A stretch of 64,000 bases of DNA from assembly GCF_002994445.1 (NCBI RefSeq), contig NZ_MRZJ01000002.1, positions 248,001 to 312,000 on the forward strand, in the 5' to 3' direction. The stretch comes from Staphylococcus simulans (GTDB lineage Bacteria; Bacillota; Bacilli; Staphylococcales; Staphylococcaceae). Shown here piece after piece: positions 1 to 7,771 of the stretch (within the stretch, counting starts at the first letter, position 1; each line of letters starts with the position of its first letter). Made by a program: the position numbers and the translations under genes. The notes under the pieces were generated by a model. The model was given only the letters and a program-made list of their open reading frames with translations, was not told where the DNA came from and made no database searches.

Positions 1-761
1 TCGGTGTGAACGGTGCTGGGAAATCTACATTGATTGATTTGATTTTAGGCAATCTGCACCCTGACAGCGGAACCATCGATATGGATGGTTTCAAATCCAG
101 CCAAATCGGTGTACTTTTCCAAAAGACTGTATTTAATGATTTTGTAAAAGTAAAAGAGCTTTATCGGTTATATGCTTCATTTTATAAAGACCCGTTAACG
201 TTTGATGCATTCCAAAAGATGACACAATTCAGCAAGCAGCAGATGAATCAATATGCGAATAAACTATCCGGCGGTCAGCAGCGTTTATTAGATTTTGCGC
301 TTGTAATGGTCGGCAAACCGCAGCTGATTATCTTAGATGAGCCGACTTCTGCGATGGATGCTAAGACGAGACGTTATTTTTGGTCTTTAATAGAAACGTT
401 AAAAACAGAAGGCAAAACAATTCTTTATACAACACATTACTTAGAGGAAGTAGAACGTGTGGCAGATAGAGTGGTTGTGTTGAGAAAAGGACAAGTCATT
501 AATGATACGACGCCTTCGAAACTCAGACATGAAAACAGAGCTTCAACGATTTGCATGCCTGAAATCTATGAACCGCAAATCAAGCAGCATACAACGTTAG
601 CTTATCAGAAACATCAAGGAGAACTGCGAATTGTTGCGGATAATGTACAAGCTGTACTTGTAATCTTGATGGGGTTAAAGCTTGATTTAAATGAAATTGA
701 AATCAAAAAAGGTTCGATTGAAGATTATGTATTTGAAGGAGAACGGGAGGTTTCAGCATGA
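1..761 (+). CDS. ABC transporter ATP-binding protein (5' end cut by window edge)
   Basis: This is the nucleotide-binding subunit of an ABC exporter of the ABC-2/DrrA type, which hydrolyses ATP on the cytoplasmic face. The reading frame is already open at the window edge and enters within the Walker A motif (GVNGAGKST), so a few dozen N-terminal residues are missing. In order I see the Q-loop (VLFQK), the signature (LSGGQQ), Walker B (LIILDEPTSAMD) and the switch histidine (TTHYLEE). A C-terminal extension follows. The stop overlaps the start of the permease by 4 bp, and a histidine kinase and response regulator follow, so this is a four-gene exporter plus two-component operon. The substrate is unknown; a role in sensing or exporting an antimicrobial or lipid is only inference. 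Confidence 0.9.
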   Translation, partial: GVNGAGKSTLIDLILGNLHPDSGTIDMDGFKSSQIGVLFQKTVFNDFVKVKELYRLYASFYKDPLTFDAFQKMTQFSKQQMNQYANKLSGGQQRLLDFALVMVGKPQLIILDEPTSAMDAKTRRYFWSLIETLKTEGKTILYTTHYLEEVERVADRVVVLRKGQVINDTTPSKLRHENRASTICMPEIYEPQIKQHTTLAYQKHQGELRIVADNVQAVLVILMGLKLDLNEIEIKKGSIEDYVFEGEREVSA

Positions 762-1489
762 TATTAAGCTACTTAAAACTAGATTGGTCCGTTACTTTGC
801 GTCAAAAGGTTTATTTATTACTATCAATCGGCTTGCCGCTCGCATTTTTCTTACTCTTTACTGCAATTAATGATGTCCCAAAAGCGCAGCAAAACCAAGT
901 CTATAAAGAAATATTATTTAATATGACAACTTTCAGTCTGACAAGTTTCTCGCTTATGACATTCCCGACTGAATTATTGCTGGATAAACAAAACGGGTGG
1001 CAAAAGAAATTGTTTGCGACACCGATGACACCTGCACATTATTATTTGGCAAAAGTGCTGAAAATGATGAGTTTATTTGTCATGACGATTGTGCTGATCT
1101 TTATTGTAGGTGCAACAGTCAGAGATATTGAAATGCCGGCGTCTGAGTGGCTGATTTCTGGATTGTTATTGTGGATCGGATCCAGTTTGTTTTTATCTAT
1201 CGGCTTATTGATTGCGCAAAGTGCTGATATTAAACAAGCAGGCGGTATCGGCAACTTATTATATATTGGTTTAGCAATCACTGGCGGTTTATGGTTCCCG
1301 ACAGAACTGTTTCCGAAATGGTTGGAAAAACTTTCTTATTATACACCGACATATCAGCTTAAGCATTTAGGTTTAGAGTTTGTGCAAGATCAAACGATTA
1401 ATTTTACTGCACTTGGTTTTCTTTCTGGTTATTGTATACTATTTATAATTCTTGCTTTAGCCATTCAGAAGAAAACGGATGTGGTGTGA
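758..1489 (+). CDS. ABC-2 type transporter permease
   Basis: This is the membrane subunit that pairs with the ATPase just upstream (ATGA overlap). The 243-residue protein has about six hydrophobic segments and the ABC-2 layout: an N-terminal helix, a long loop, then five closely spaced helices ending in a short KKTD tail. The region around FPTELF (about residues 177-182) resembles the conserved part of the ABC-2 family. The next gene begins directly after its stop codon. The transported substrate cannot be read from the sequence. Confidence 0.88.
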   Translation: MILSYLKLDWSVTLRQKVYLLLSIGLPLAFFLLFTAINDVPKAQQNQVYKEILFNMTTFSLTSFSLMTFPTELLLDKQNGWQKKLFATPMTPAHYYLAKVLKMMSLFVMTIVLIFIVGATVRDIEMPASEWLISGLLLWIGSSLFLSIGLLIAQSADIKQAGGIGNLLYIGLAITGGLWFPTELFPKWLEKLSYYTPTYQLKHLGLEFVQDQTINFTALGFLSGYCILFIILALAIQKKTDVV

Positions 1490-2593
1490 TTGGATTATTT
1501 ATTACACAAAGTTAAAGAGAATCCATTTGGAGTCGGCAGTTTTATCTATCTTGTATTTCCAATTATCAATTTGTTTTACATTGACATTAACGGACCATTA
1601 GCCCTTGCGATTGTGTGGATTGTCGTGTTTTCACTCAACTATATTATCATTATCTTATCAGATATTTATCTTTTTAAAATGCGGCGTTTAGCTGCATGGC
1701 TGATTTATTTAGCAGGTGTGATTTATTTTTGCTGGGCAATGGGCAGTATGTTCATTATGTTCTTTTTTTTCGGTTCATTTGTACTGCCTTATGTCTATCA
1801 GTGTTCTGTTAAATCAATCGAGACCATTCTTTATTTTATAGCACTATTAGTAGCAACAGGCGTTTCATTGTACCTGTTGTCGGCAGCTTCACCCATCATC
1901 TTTGTTTTAGACTTGGTAGTATTAATCGCGTTATTCAGCAATTTCAGAATCAATGATTCGAGTAAAGCAAAAGCACAGTTAGAGCAAAAGAACCGTTATA
2001 TTAATTTATTGATTGCGGAACAAGAGCGCCAAAGAATCGGTCAAGATCTGCATGATACATTAGGGCACGTCTTTGCGAGTTTAAGTATTAAGTCAGAACT
2101 TGCAGTTAAGCTTGTGGATCAACATCCTGAACAAGCTAAAAAAGAAATGATGATGGTTAATGAGTTGTCAAAAGAAGCATTAAATAAAGTCAGAGGGATA
2201 GTAGAAACATTAAAGTTTCAAGACTTTAAAGAAGAAGTGATATCTGTACGCAATTTGCTGGATCAAGCTGATATTGCGTTTGAGTTTAAAGGGGAAGATC
2301 AAACCAGAACAATGAATAGGGGCCAGCAATCCATACTGTCGATGATATTGAGAGAAGCGGTCAACAATATTATCAAGCATGCGCATGCGACGAAAGTAAA
2401 TGGATGGCTCAAAGAAGAAAAGCAGATGATTGTTTTAATGATCAGCGACAATGGTTTAGGGATGAAAGATAACGAAACACAGACATTGCACAGCATTGAA
2501 GAACGTGTCTCATTATTAAACGGTACACTTAACATCGCGTCTCATCATGGTGTGACATTAACGATTGAAATTCCAAGGGGTGAAAGCTTATGA
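1490..2593 (+). CDS. Sensor histidine kinase, DesK/NarL-type (HisKA_3)
   Basis: This membrane histidine kinase of 367 residues probably starts at a TTG directly after the permease stop. Residues 1-150 hold five to six hydrophobic segments with no large extracellular domain, as in DesK-like intramembrane sensors. The dimerisation and phosphotransfer helix contains ERQRIGQDLHDTLGH, with the phospho-accepting histidine at 188. The ATPase domain shows the N box (REAVNNIIKHA) and G box (DNGLGM). The stop overlaps the response regulator start by 4 bp. S. aureus has a comparable DesK/DesR-like pair beside an ABC transporter. The likely job is to control the exporter in the same operon in response to envelope state; that is inference. 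Confidence 0.92.
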   Translation: MDYLLHKVKENPFGVGSFIYLVFPIINLFYIDINGPLALAIVWIVVFSLNYIIIILSDIYLFKMRRLAAWLIYLAGVIYFCWAMGSMFIMFFFFGSFVLPYVYQCSVKSIETILYFIALLVATGVSLYLLSAASPIIFVLDLVVLIALFSNFRINDSSKAKAQLEQKNRYINLLIAEQERQRIGQDLHDTLGHVFASLSIKSELAVKLVDQHPEQAKKEMMMVNELSKEALNKVRGIVETLKFQDFKEEVISVRNLLDQADIAFEFKGEDQTRTMNRGQQSILSMILREAVNNIIKHAHATKVNGWLKEEKQMIVLMISDNGLGMKDNETQTLHSIEERVSLLNGTLNIASHHGVTLTIEIPRGESL

Positions 2594-3195
2594 TTTCTGT
2601 AGTATTAGCTGAAGATCAAGAAATGTTGAGACAAGCGATGGTACAGCTGATTGAGATGGATGCATCGATTCAAATTACAGGAGATACAGCGAGCGGTTCA
2701 ACAGCGTGGGAAATGATACAAGAACAAGCACCTGATATCGCAGTGCTGGATATTGAAATGCCTGGATTAACAGGCCTTGAAGTACTAAGTAAAATACGCG
2801 AAGCTGAACTTGAGACTAAGGTCATTATTGTGACGACATTCAAACGTCCTGGTTATTTTGAAAGAGCTGTCGCAAATGATGTGGATGCTTATGTCTTAAA
2901 AGAACGCTCTGTAGATGAACTGATTAAGACTATGCATAACGTAATGCAGGGGCAAAAAGAATACAGCGAATCTTTAATGACTACATTCTTTAAAGAGAAA
3001 AATCCGTTAACACCTTCAGAACAGTTGATCCTAAAAGAAATCGGCAATGGCTACTCAAGCAAAGAAATCGCACAAAAACTTTTTCTTTCAAACGGAACCG
3101 TACGCAACTACATCTCCAATGTAATTGATAAATTGGAAACGGAAAACCGCTTTGATGCATGGAAGAAAGCCATGGAAAAAGGATGGATTATTTAA
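2590..3195 (+). CDS. Response regulator, NarL/LuxR family
   Basis: This DNA-binding partner of the preceding kinase has 201 residues. The receiver domain has the acidic pair near residues 8-9 (AEDQ), the phosphorylated aspartate at 54 (VLDIEMPG), a conserved T near 82 (VTTFKRPGY) and K near 104. The C-terminal part (about 135-200) is a LuxR-type helix-turn-helix with SKEIAQKLFLSNGTVRNYIS. It is translationally coupled to the kinase (4-bp overlap) and is the last gene of the operon, followed by a strong terminator. Confidence 0.93.
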   Translation: MISVVLAEDQEMLRQAMVQLIEMDASIQITGDTASGSTAWEMIQEQAPDIAVLDIEMPGLTGLEVLSKIREAELETKVIIVTTFKRPGYFERAVANDVDAYVLKERSVDELIKTMHNVMQGQKEYSESLMTTFFKEKNPLTPSEQLILKEIGNGYSSKEIAQKLFLSNGTVRNYISNVIDKLETENRFDAWKKAMEKGWII

Positions 3196-3235
3196 ATACA
3201 GTAGTAATTTTTTCTGTGTCATCAAACAAAAATTA

Positions 3236-3281
3236 AAAACAGGAAGATTTTCATTGTTTATTATGAAAATCTTCCTGTTTT
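3236..3281. terminator. Bidirectional terminator between the response regulator and the MFS gene
   Basis: A perfect 19-bp inverted repeat (3236-3254 with 3263-3281) has an 8-nt loop. A-rich and T-rich stem ends let it serve both convergent transcription units. Confidence 0.85.
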
Positions 3282-3329
3282 CTAGGTTTTGAGAAATCTA
3301 TTTGTTCAAGCTTCTCAGAGTGGTAGATA

Positions 3330-4529
3330 TTAATTTGTTTCTAAGTATTTTACTTTACGGCCGTGCAAGAAGTAGTAGACGATTGCGGTAATGATTGTAA
3401 GGACAGCCATGTAACCATAAAGCTGTGCATAGGTAATCATAGAAGTAAAGGCGCCTAATACAGAAGGGCCGAATCCGATACCGAAATCAATACCGATAAA
3501 GAATGTAGATGTTGCGAGTCCGTATTTTTCAGGTGTAGTGACTTTGATGGCTATGGCTTGCATGAGTGATGACAAGTTGCCGTAGCCGACACCTAATGCT
3601 GCACCGGCAAGCAGCAACATCCAGCCTGAATGTGAGAAGTATAACAGCACGAAGCTGAGTAATAAGAATAAGTAAGATGGATAAACGACAACGTTTTCGT
3701 TTTTGTTATCCATTAAGCGTCCAGTTACAGGACGTGTAACTAGTGAAGTTAACGCATAGAAAATAAAGAAGTAACTGGATACAGCAACTAAGTTGCGTTC
3801 TTCCGCAAAGAACTTCAAGAATGTCAGTACAGATGAATAAGTGACACCTGTAATTAATATTACAATCGCAATCGGTACGGCATCTTTAGCGATAAACTGA
3901 CTCAAGCTGAAGCCTTTAGATTTTGTATGAGTCGGCTCTGATGTTGTTTCGAAATTGATTTGAATCAAGAATGAAAGCAAGAGTCCGATGATACCCAATG
4001 CGAGACATAAACCGAATAAGACATCGATTGAGAAGTGATTTGAAAGTAATAAACCAAAGAAAGGTCCTACAGCTGTACCTAAAACAAGACTGAGCGAGAA
4101 CATACTGATGCCTTCGCTTTTACGTTCTGGCGGTGTGATATAAGCTGCAATCGTACCTGTTGCGGTGGTTGCTACAGCTGTCGCAATACCGTTGATAAGT
4201 CTTGTGAACATTAAAAAACCAAGCGAACCTTCGATAAAGTAAAGGGCTTGTGTAATAATTAAAAAGATAAGTCCGATGAGCAATGTACGCTTCGGACCGA
4301 TAGCGTTCACATATTTCCCCGTAATAAAACGTCCGATTAAAGATCCGACGATGAATAAACCGGTTACCAGACCGGATAAACTATCTGAAACACCGTATTC
4401 GCTTTTACTGTATCCTGCAATCACGACGATTAAGAGATACATACAAAGATATACGAAAAAGTTAACCATGAAGTTCATGTTGAAACTTTTAGTCCAAATC
4501 GGTGCGTGTTGTGCGTGGCTATGGTTCAA
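3330..4529 (-). CDS. Major facilitator superfamily transporter
   Basis: This 12-helix transporter has 399 residues, probably a drug/proton antiporter of the cytoplasmic membrane. It starts at a TTG with a good ribosome site (AGGGAGG about 8 nt upstream). Sequence marks are the motif A-like loop after helix 2 (GRFITGKYVNAIGPKRT), the helix-4 arginine region (FTRLINGIATAVATTATGT), and the central cytoplasmic loop near residues 190-205. The gene lies 12 nt after the MarR regulator on the same strand, so the two form an operon. This arrangement is common for exporters repressed by their own MarR protein. The substrate is not identifiable. Confidence 0.9.
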   Translation of the reverse strand: MNHSHAQHAPIWTKSFNMNFMVNFFVYLCMYLLIVVIAGYSKSEYGVSDSLSGLVTGLFIVGSLIGRFITGKYVNAIGPKRTLLIGLIFLIITQALYFIEGSLGFLMFTRLINGIATAVATTATGTIAAYITPPERKSEGISMFSLSLVLGTAVGPFFGLLLSNHFSIDVLFGLCLALGIIGLLLSFLIQINFETTSEPTHTKSKGFSLSQFIAKDAVPIAIVILITGVTYSSVLTFLKFFAEERNLVAVSSYFFIFYALTSLVTRPVTGRLMDNKNENVVVYPSYLFLLLSFVLLYFSHSGWMLLLAGAALGVGYGNLSSLMQAIAIKVTTPEKYGLATSTFFIGIDFGIGFGPSVLGAFTSMITYAQLYGYMAVLTIITAIVYYFLHGRKVKYLETN

Positions 4530-4541
4530 GCTGATACCTCC

Positions 4542-4958
4542 CTATAAAATATTTTTTAATGCTTGAAGTGTTTTGATTGTACATTCCATGTCTTCTTGTG
4601 AAATACCTGCTGCTTTAATGCTGTTTTGCTGAAAGGCTGTTACTTGTTCCATCACTTCGTGATAGATGGTATTGCCTTTGTCTGTAAGTCCTAATAATTT
4701 CTGTCTCTTATCTTCCCCTGGAGTGACAGTTAATAGATCAAATTCGTGCAAGACTTTTAATAATTTGCGTGTTGAAGGTTTCTCAATAGAACGGCGTTTT
4801 GAGATTTCAACTAACGTTGTAGGTGCATGCAGATAAATATCTTTCAACACTAAAAATTGTGCAGTATGCAAATGATACTTATCGAGCAAAGGTTGCACTT
4901 GTTTAATATAAGGTCTGTAAAGTTCTGTAAAACTATTGAATAATTGATTGGTTTCCAT
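4542..4958 (-). CDS. MarR family transcriptional regulator
   Basis: This is a winged-helix regulator of 138 residues, the usual MarR length. The DNA-binding part includes TTLVEISKRRSIEKPSTRKLLKVL (split here: helix 2 TTLVEISKRRS, recognition helix IEKPSTRKLLKVL) followed by the wing (GEDKRQKLLGLTDKG). The N- and C-terminal helices would form the dimer interface. It is the first gene of the operon with the MFS transporter. A palindrome in the predicted promoter upstream is a likely autoregulatory operator, and the 5' leader can form a hairpin just before the ribosome site. The inducing ligand is unknown. Confidence 0.92.
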   Translation of the reverse strand: METNQLFNSFTELYRPYIKQVQPLLDKYHLHTAQFLVLKDIYLHAPTTLVEISKRRSIEKPSTRKLLKVLHEFDLLTVTPGEDKRQKLLGLTDKGNTIYHEVMEQVTAFQQNSIKAAGISQEDMECTIKTLQALKNIL

Positions 4959-4971
4959 AAGATGCGGCTCC

Positions 4972-5037
4972 TTAAATTAATATAGAGGCTGTAAACCTTT
5001 CGATAAAGGCACAACCTCCTAACGCACGAAGTAACAT
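4972..5037 (-). other. Possible 21-codon upstream reading frame in the marR leader
   Basis: An ATG at 5037 (minus strand) opens a 21-residue frame beginning MLLRALGG and ending at a TAA that overlaps the ribosome site of marR. The frame contains the hairpin at 4985-5018. No good Shine-Dalgarno precedes the ATG, so translation is doubtful. I list it because its end meets the downstream ribosome site, as leader peptides in translational attenuation do. Confidence 0.2.
4985..5018 (-). promoter_or_regulatory. Hairpin in the 5' leader of the marR-MFS operon
   Basis: The arms 4985-4992 and 5011-5018 pair over 8 bp (one G-U), and inside them 4996-5000 pairs with 5005-5009 around a 4-nt loop. The structure ends about 10 nt before the marR Shine-Dalgarno. 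No U-run follows, so it is not an ordinary terminator. A second, weaker pair (5026-5032 with 5064-5070) encloses the leader start. Confidence 0.5.
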
Positions 5038-5074
5038 TTTATTTTGCAGGGTAGTTTGAAAAGACTTCGTACAA

Positions 5075-5102
5075 TCTATAAAAGGTTAGCTTAGCTAACT
5101 AA
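5075..5102 (-). promoter_or_regulatory. Predicted marR promoter with overlapping palindromic operator
   Basis: On the minus strand, -35 TTAGTT (5102-5097) and -10 TATAGA (5080-5075) are 16 bp apart. The perfect inverted repeat GTTAGC-TTA-GCTAAC at 5085-5099 fills the spacer and touches the -35 element. MarR proteins often bind such TTAG...CTAA palindromes, so autorepression is a reasonable inference. Confidence 0.55.
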
Positions 5103-5225
5103 TTTACTTTTCCATTGTAGAGAATCTGAAAGTAAAAATCAAGTTCTTTTTTGAATTTGTTCCTAAAAAAAGCATTCGTGTACATTATTTGATAAGATGG
5201 AGAAAAATAAGAGAGGATGGTTGTA

Positions 5226-5981
5226 ATGCCGCACTTAAAATTTGATCATATCATCCATTACATTAAACACATTGATGAGTTCCAATATCCTGGTGAAGTG
5301 ATGAAACTCTCACCAGGCGGATTGCATAATCGTTACGGTACACATAACAAGCTTGCATATACAGACCTTGCTTATATTGAATTAATCGGTGTAAATGATG
5401 AAGAAAAATTAAAACGTGTGATTAAAACAAATGAAGGCCGTGTTTCATTCGTCGCAAAAATAGTACAGGATAATTTTATTCAAGGCTTTAAAGCCATTGC
5501 TTTACGTACAGATGATATCGACCAATTGAAAAATGATTTCGAAGCAAAAGGATTAGATGTTGTCGGACCGATTGAAATGGGTCGCGAGAATAAAAAGGGT
5601 GAACAAACTTCTTGGCGTTTATTATATTTGAATCAGCCCGATGCGGAATTAAAACCGCCTTTCTTTATTGAATGGAAAAAGTCCGAATCACAAAGAGAAG
5701 AGATGCTGGCAAACAAATTTCAGCCGCAGTTCAAAATAAAAGCCATTGAAATTCAAACAACGAAACAAGCACTCGTTGTGAATCAATGGCGAGATTGGTT
5801 TGATATGGAAGTGGTCTCAGAAGAAGAAGGGGCGACTGTTTTAGCATTGCCTGGCGAAGAGATTGAATACTGTATTAAAGAAGGCCGCAAAAATAAGTAT
5901 TCAGTCGTGATTCAAGACAGCGAAACAGACACACCTTATAATATTGTGACACGCGGCGGAGAATACCACTTTATCCCATAA
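5226..5981 (+). CDS. VOC family protein (glyoxalase-like domain)
   Basis: This 251-residue protein of the vicinal oxygen chelate fold resembles the glyoxalase-like domain 3 group. The start at 5226 is preferred over the in-frame ATG at 5217, because the GAGAGGA ribosome site sits about 7 nt before 5226 and would overlap the earlier ATG. The N-terminal LKFDHIIHYI is the typical first VOC strand, with a possible metal-ligand histidine. A second module-like part begins near residue 165 (FKIKAIEIQTT). The gene stands alone between divergent and convergent neighbours. The reaction is unknown. Confidence 0.82.
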   Translation: MPHLKFDHIIHYIKHIDEFQYPGEVMKLSPGGLHNRYGTHNKLAYTDLAYIELIGVNDEEKLKRVIKTNEGRVSFVAKIVQDNFIQGFKAIALRTDDIDQLKNDFEAKGLDVVGPIEMGRENKKGEQTSWRLLYLNQPDAELKPPFFIEWKKSESQREEMLANKFQPQFKIKAIEIQTTKQALVVNQWRDWFDMEVVSEEEGATVLALPGEEIEYCIKEGRKNKYSVVIQDSETDTPYNIVTRGGEYHFIP

Positions 5982-5984
5982 GTA

Positions 5985-6236
5985 TTAATAAATATAATGA
6001 TACACAGCATTCGCAATCATAATCGCATGTGTTAAAGCAACGACCAATAATATTATGGCTAATGTTAAGTCGAGCTTTGATCGATGCAAGAGGACAAGAT
6101 AAACTGCGATGACTGCAGAGAATGCAGTAAAGAATACGCGCAAGCTTAAATTATCTATTTGAACATGGTTAGCTAATGTTATACTAATAACAATGAAGTT
6201 CAATACAATCATGATACCTAAAAAGATATTTCTCAC
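5985..6236 (-). CDS. Small membrane protein, unknown function
   Basis: This 83-residue protein has three hydrophobic segments (about residues 4-22, 33-50 and 57-77) and few charged residues. The frame stays open well upstream, into the fmhB coding region. I chose the GTG at 6236 because GAGGTG sits about 6 nt before it. The gene is divergent from fmhB and convergent with the VOC gene, its stop lying only a few bases from the VOC stop. I do not recognise a family. Confidence 0.6.
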   Translation of the reverse strand: MRNIFLGIMIVLNFIVISITLANHVQIDNLSLRVFFTAFSAVIAVYLVLLHRSKLDLTLAIILLVVALTHAIMIANAVYHYIY

Positions 6237-6359
6237 CTTTCTCACCTCGATGTCTTTAATGTTTAAAAGGATCCTGTGTGAGGATACAACATGAAAGTCG
6301 TTTGGTTTCATTGTATAATAACTAGATAGCGTAAGGAAAATAAAGGAGATTTTTATTTT

Positions 6360-7613
6360 ATGGAAAAGATGAATATCACGAACCAAGAACATGATGCATT
6401 TGTTAAATCTCATCCGAATGGTGATTTGCTTCAACTCACACAATGGGCAGAAACGAAGAAATTGACAGGGTGGTACTCAAGACGTGTAGCTGTCGGAGAA
6501 AACGGTGAAATCAAAGGGGTAGCACAACTCCTTTTCAAAAAAGTACCGAAATTACCGTTCACACTTTGTTATGTATCTCGAGGGTTCGTCGCAGATTATG
6601 ATGATAAAGCAGTCATCGAAGCCCTCCTTGAACATACAAAAGCTGCAGCACAAAGCGAAAAAGCATATACGATAAAAATCGATCCGGATGTTGAAGTAGA
6701 TAAAGCAGGACAAGCTTTAACACACTTGAAACAATTAGGATTCAAACATAAAGGGTTTAAAGAAGGTTTATCTAAAGATTACATCCAACCGCGTATGACA
6801 ATGATTACGCCGATTGATAAATCAGATGAGGAACTGATTCAAAGTTTTGAACGCAGAAACCGTTCAAAAGTTCGTTTAGCATTGAAACGCGGCACAAAAG
6901 TAGAACGCAAAAGCCGCGAAGATTTGAAAATCTTTGCTGATTTAATGCGTATTACAGGTGAACGCGATGGTTTCTTAACACGTGATATCAGCTACTTCGA
7001 AAATATCTATGATGCGTTGCATCCAGATGGGGACGCTGAATTATTCTTAGTGAAATTAGAACCTGCACCTGTATTAAAAGAATTAAACGGAGAAAATGCA
7101 GAAGTCGAACAAGATATCGAACGTTTGAAACAGAAAAAACAAGATAAAAAGACGTTGAATAAAATCAAAGATGCTGAAGCGAAAATTGCACGCAACCAAA
7201 AATTGATTGACCAAATGAAAGAACTAGAAAGCACACATCCTGAAGGTGTCTATTTATCAGGCGCATTGTTAATGTTCTGCGGTCAAAAATCATACTATTT
7301 ATATGGTGCATCTTCAAATGATTATCGTGACTTCTTGCCGAACCATCACATGCAATTTGAAATGATGCGTTATGCACGTGAAAAAGGCGCAACAACTTAT
7401 GATTTCGGCGGCACAGACAATGATCCGGATAAAGATTCAGAACACTATGGCTTATGGGCCTTCAAGAAAACATGGGGTACGTATTTAAGCGAGAAAATCG
7501 GTGAGTTCGATTATCCGCTCAACCAACCATTATTCTATGTTATCGAACATTTAAAACCAGCGTTGACCAAAGCTAAAATCAAAGCGTCACGCAAACTTAA
7601 AGGCAAAAAATAA
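6360..7613 (+). CDS. fmhB: Lipid II:glycine glycyltransferase FmhB (FemX)
   Basis: FmhB transfers the first glycine from glycyl-tRNA to the lysine side chain of lipid II, starting the pentaglycine bridge of staphylococcal peptidoglycan. It acts at the inner face of the membrane and is essential in S. aureus. The 417-residue protein matches the FemABX layout: two GNAT-like domains and, at about residues 235-295, a charged helical arm (coiled coil, repeated E/K-rich turns) typical of Fem enzymes. The N-terminus MEKMNITNQEHDAFVKSHP and the block TYDFGGTDNDPDKDSEHYG near residue 345 are characteristic of FmhB rather than FemA or FemB. The ATG follows AAAGGAGA at suitable spacing. A terminator follows. 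Confidence 0.96.
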   Translation: MEKMNITNQEHDAFVKSHPNGDLLQLTQWAETKKLTGWYSRRVAVGENGEIKGVAQLLFKKVPKLPFTLCYVSRGFVADYDDKAVIEALLEHTKAAAQSEKAYTIKIDPDVEVDKAGQALTHLKQLGFKHKGFKEGLSKDYIQPRMTMITPIDKSDEELIQSFERRNRSKVRLALKRGTKVERKSREDLKIFADLMRITGERDGFLTRDISYFENIYDALHPDGDAELFLVKLEPAPVLKELNGENAEVEQDIERLKQKKQDKKTLNKIKDAEAKIARNQKLIDQMKELESTHPEGVYLSGALLMFCGQKSYYLYGASSNDYRDFLPNHHMQFEMMRYAREKGATTYDFGGTDNDPDKDSEHYGLWAFKKTWGTYLSEKIGEFDYPLNQPLFYVIEHLKPALTKAKIKASRKLKGKK

Positions 7614-7644
7614 TAAAAGAAGACAACATGAAGCGATATACAAG

Positions 7645-7679
7645 AGGTTGAGGTCTTTTCAGATCTCAATCTTTTTTTA
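7645..7679 (+). terminator. Terminator after fmhB
   Basis: A 10-bp stem (GGTTGAGGTC with GATCTCAATC, two G-U pairs) is followed by a run of seven T. Confidence 0.8.
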
Positions 7680-7771
7680 GTGTAAAAACCTTGGAGATTT
7701 AGTGAAAAAAGGGACGCTTTTTAACTGGTTGTGTTACATTTAAAGTAAGTAGAAAATAGGGGGATATACGC

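Noticed and set aside
5217-5225. Earlier ATG of the VOC gene
   Set aside because: It overlaps the only good ribosome site, which is correctly spaced for the ATG at 5226.
6237-6443. N-terminal extension of the small membrane protein into fmhB
   Set aside because: The extension lies antisense to fmhB and its promoter region; GAGGTG supports the GTG at 6236.
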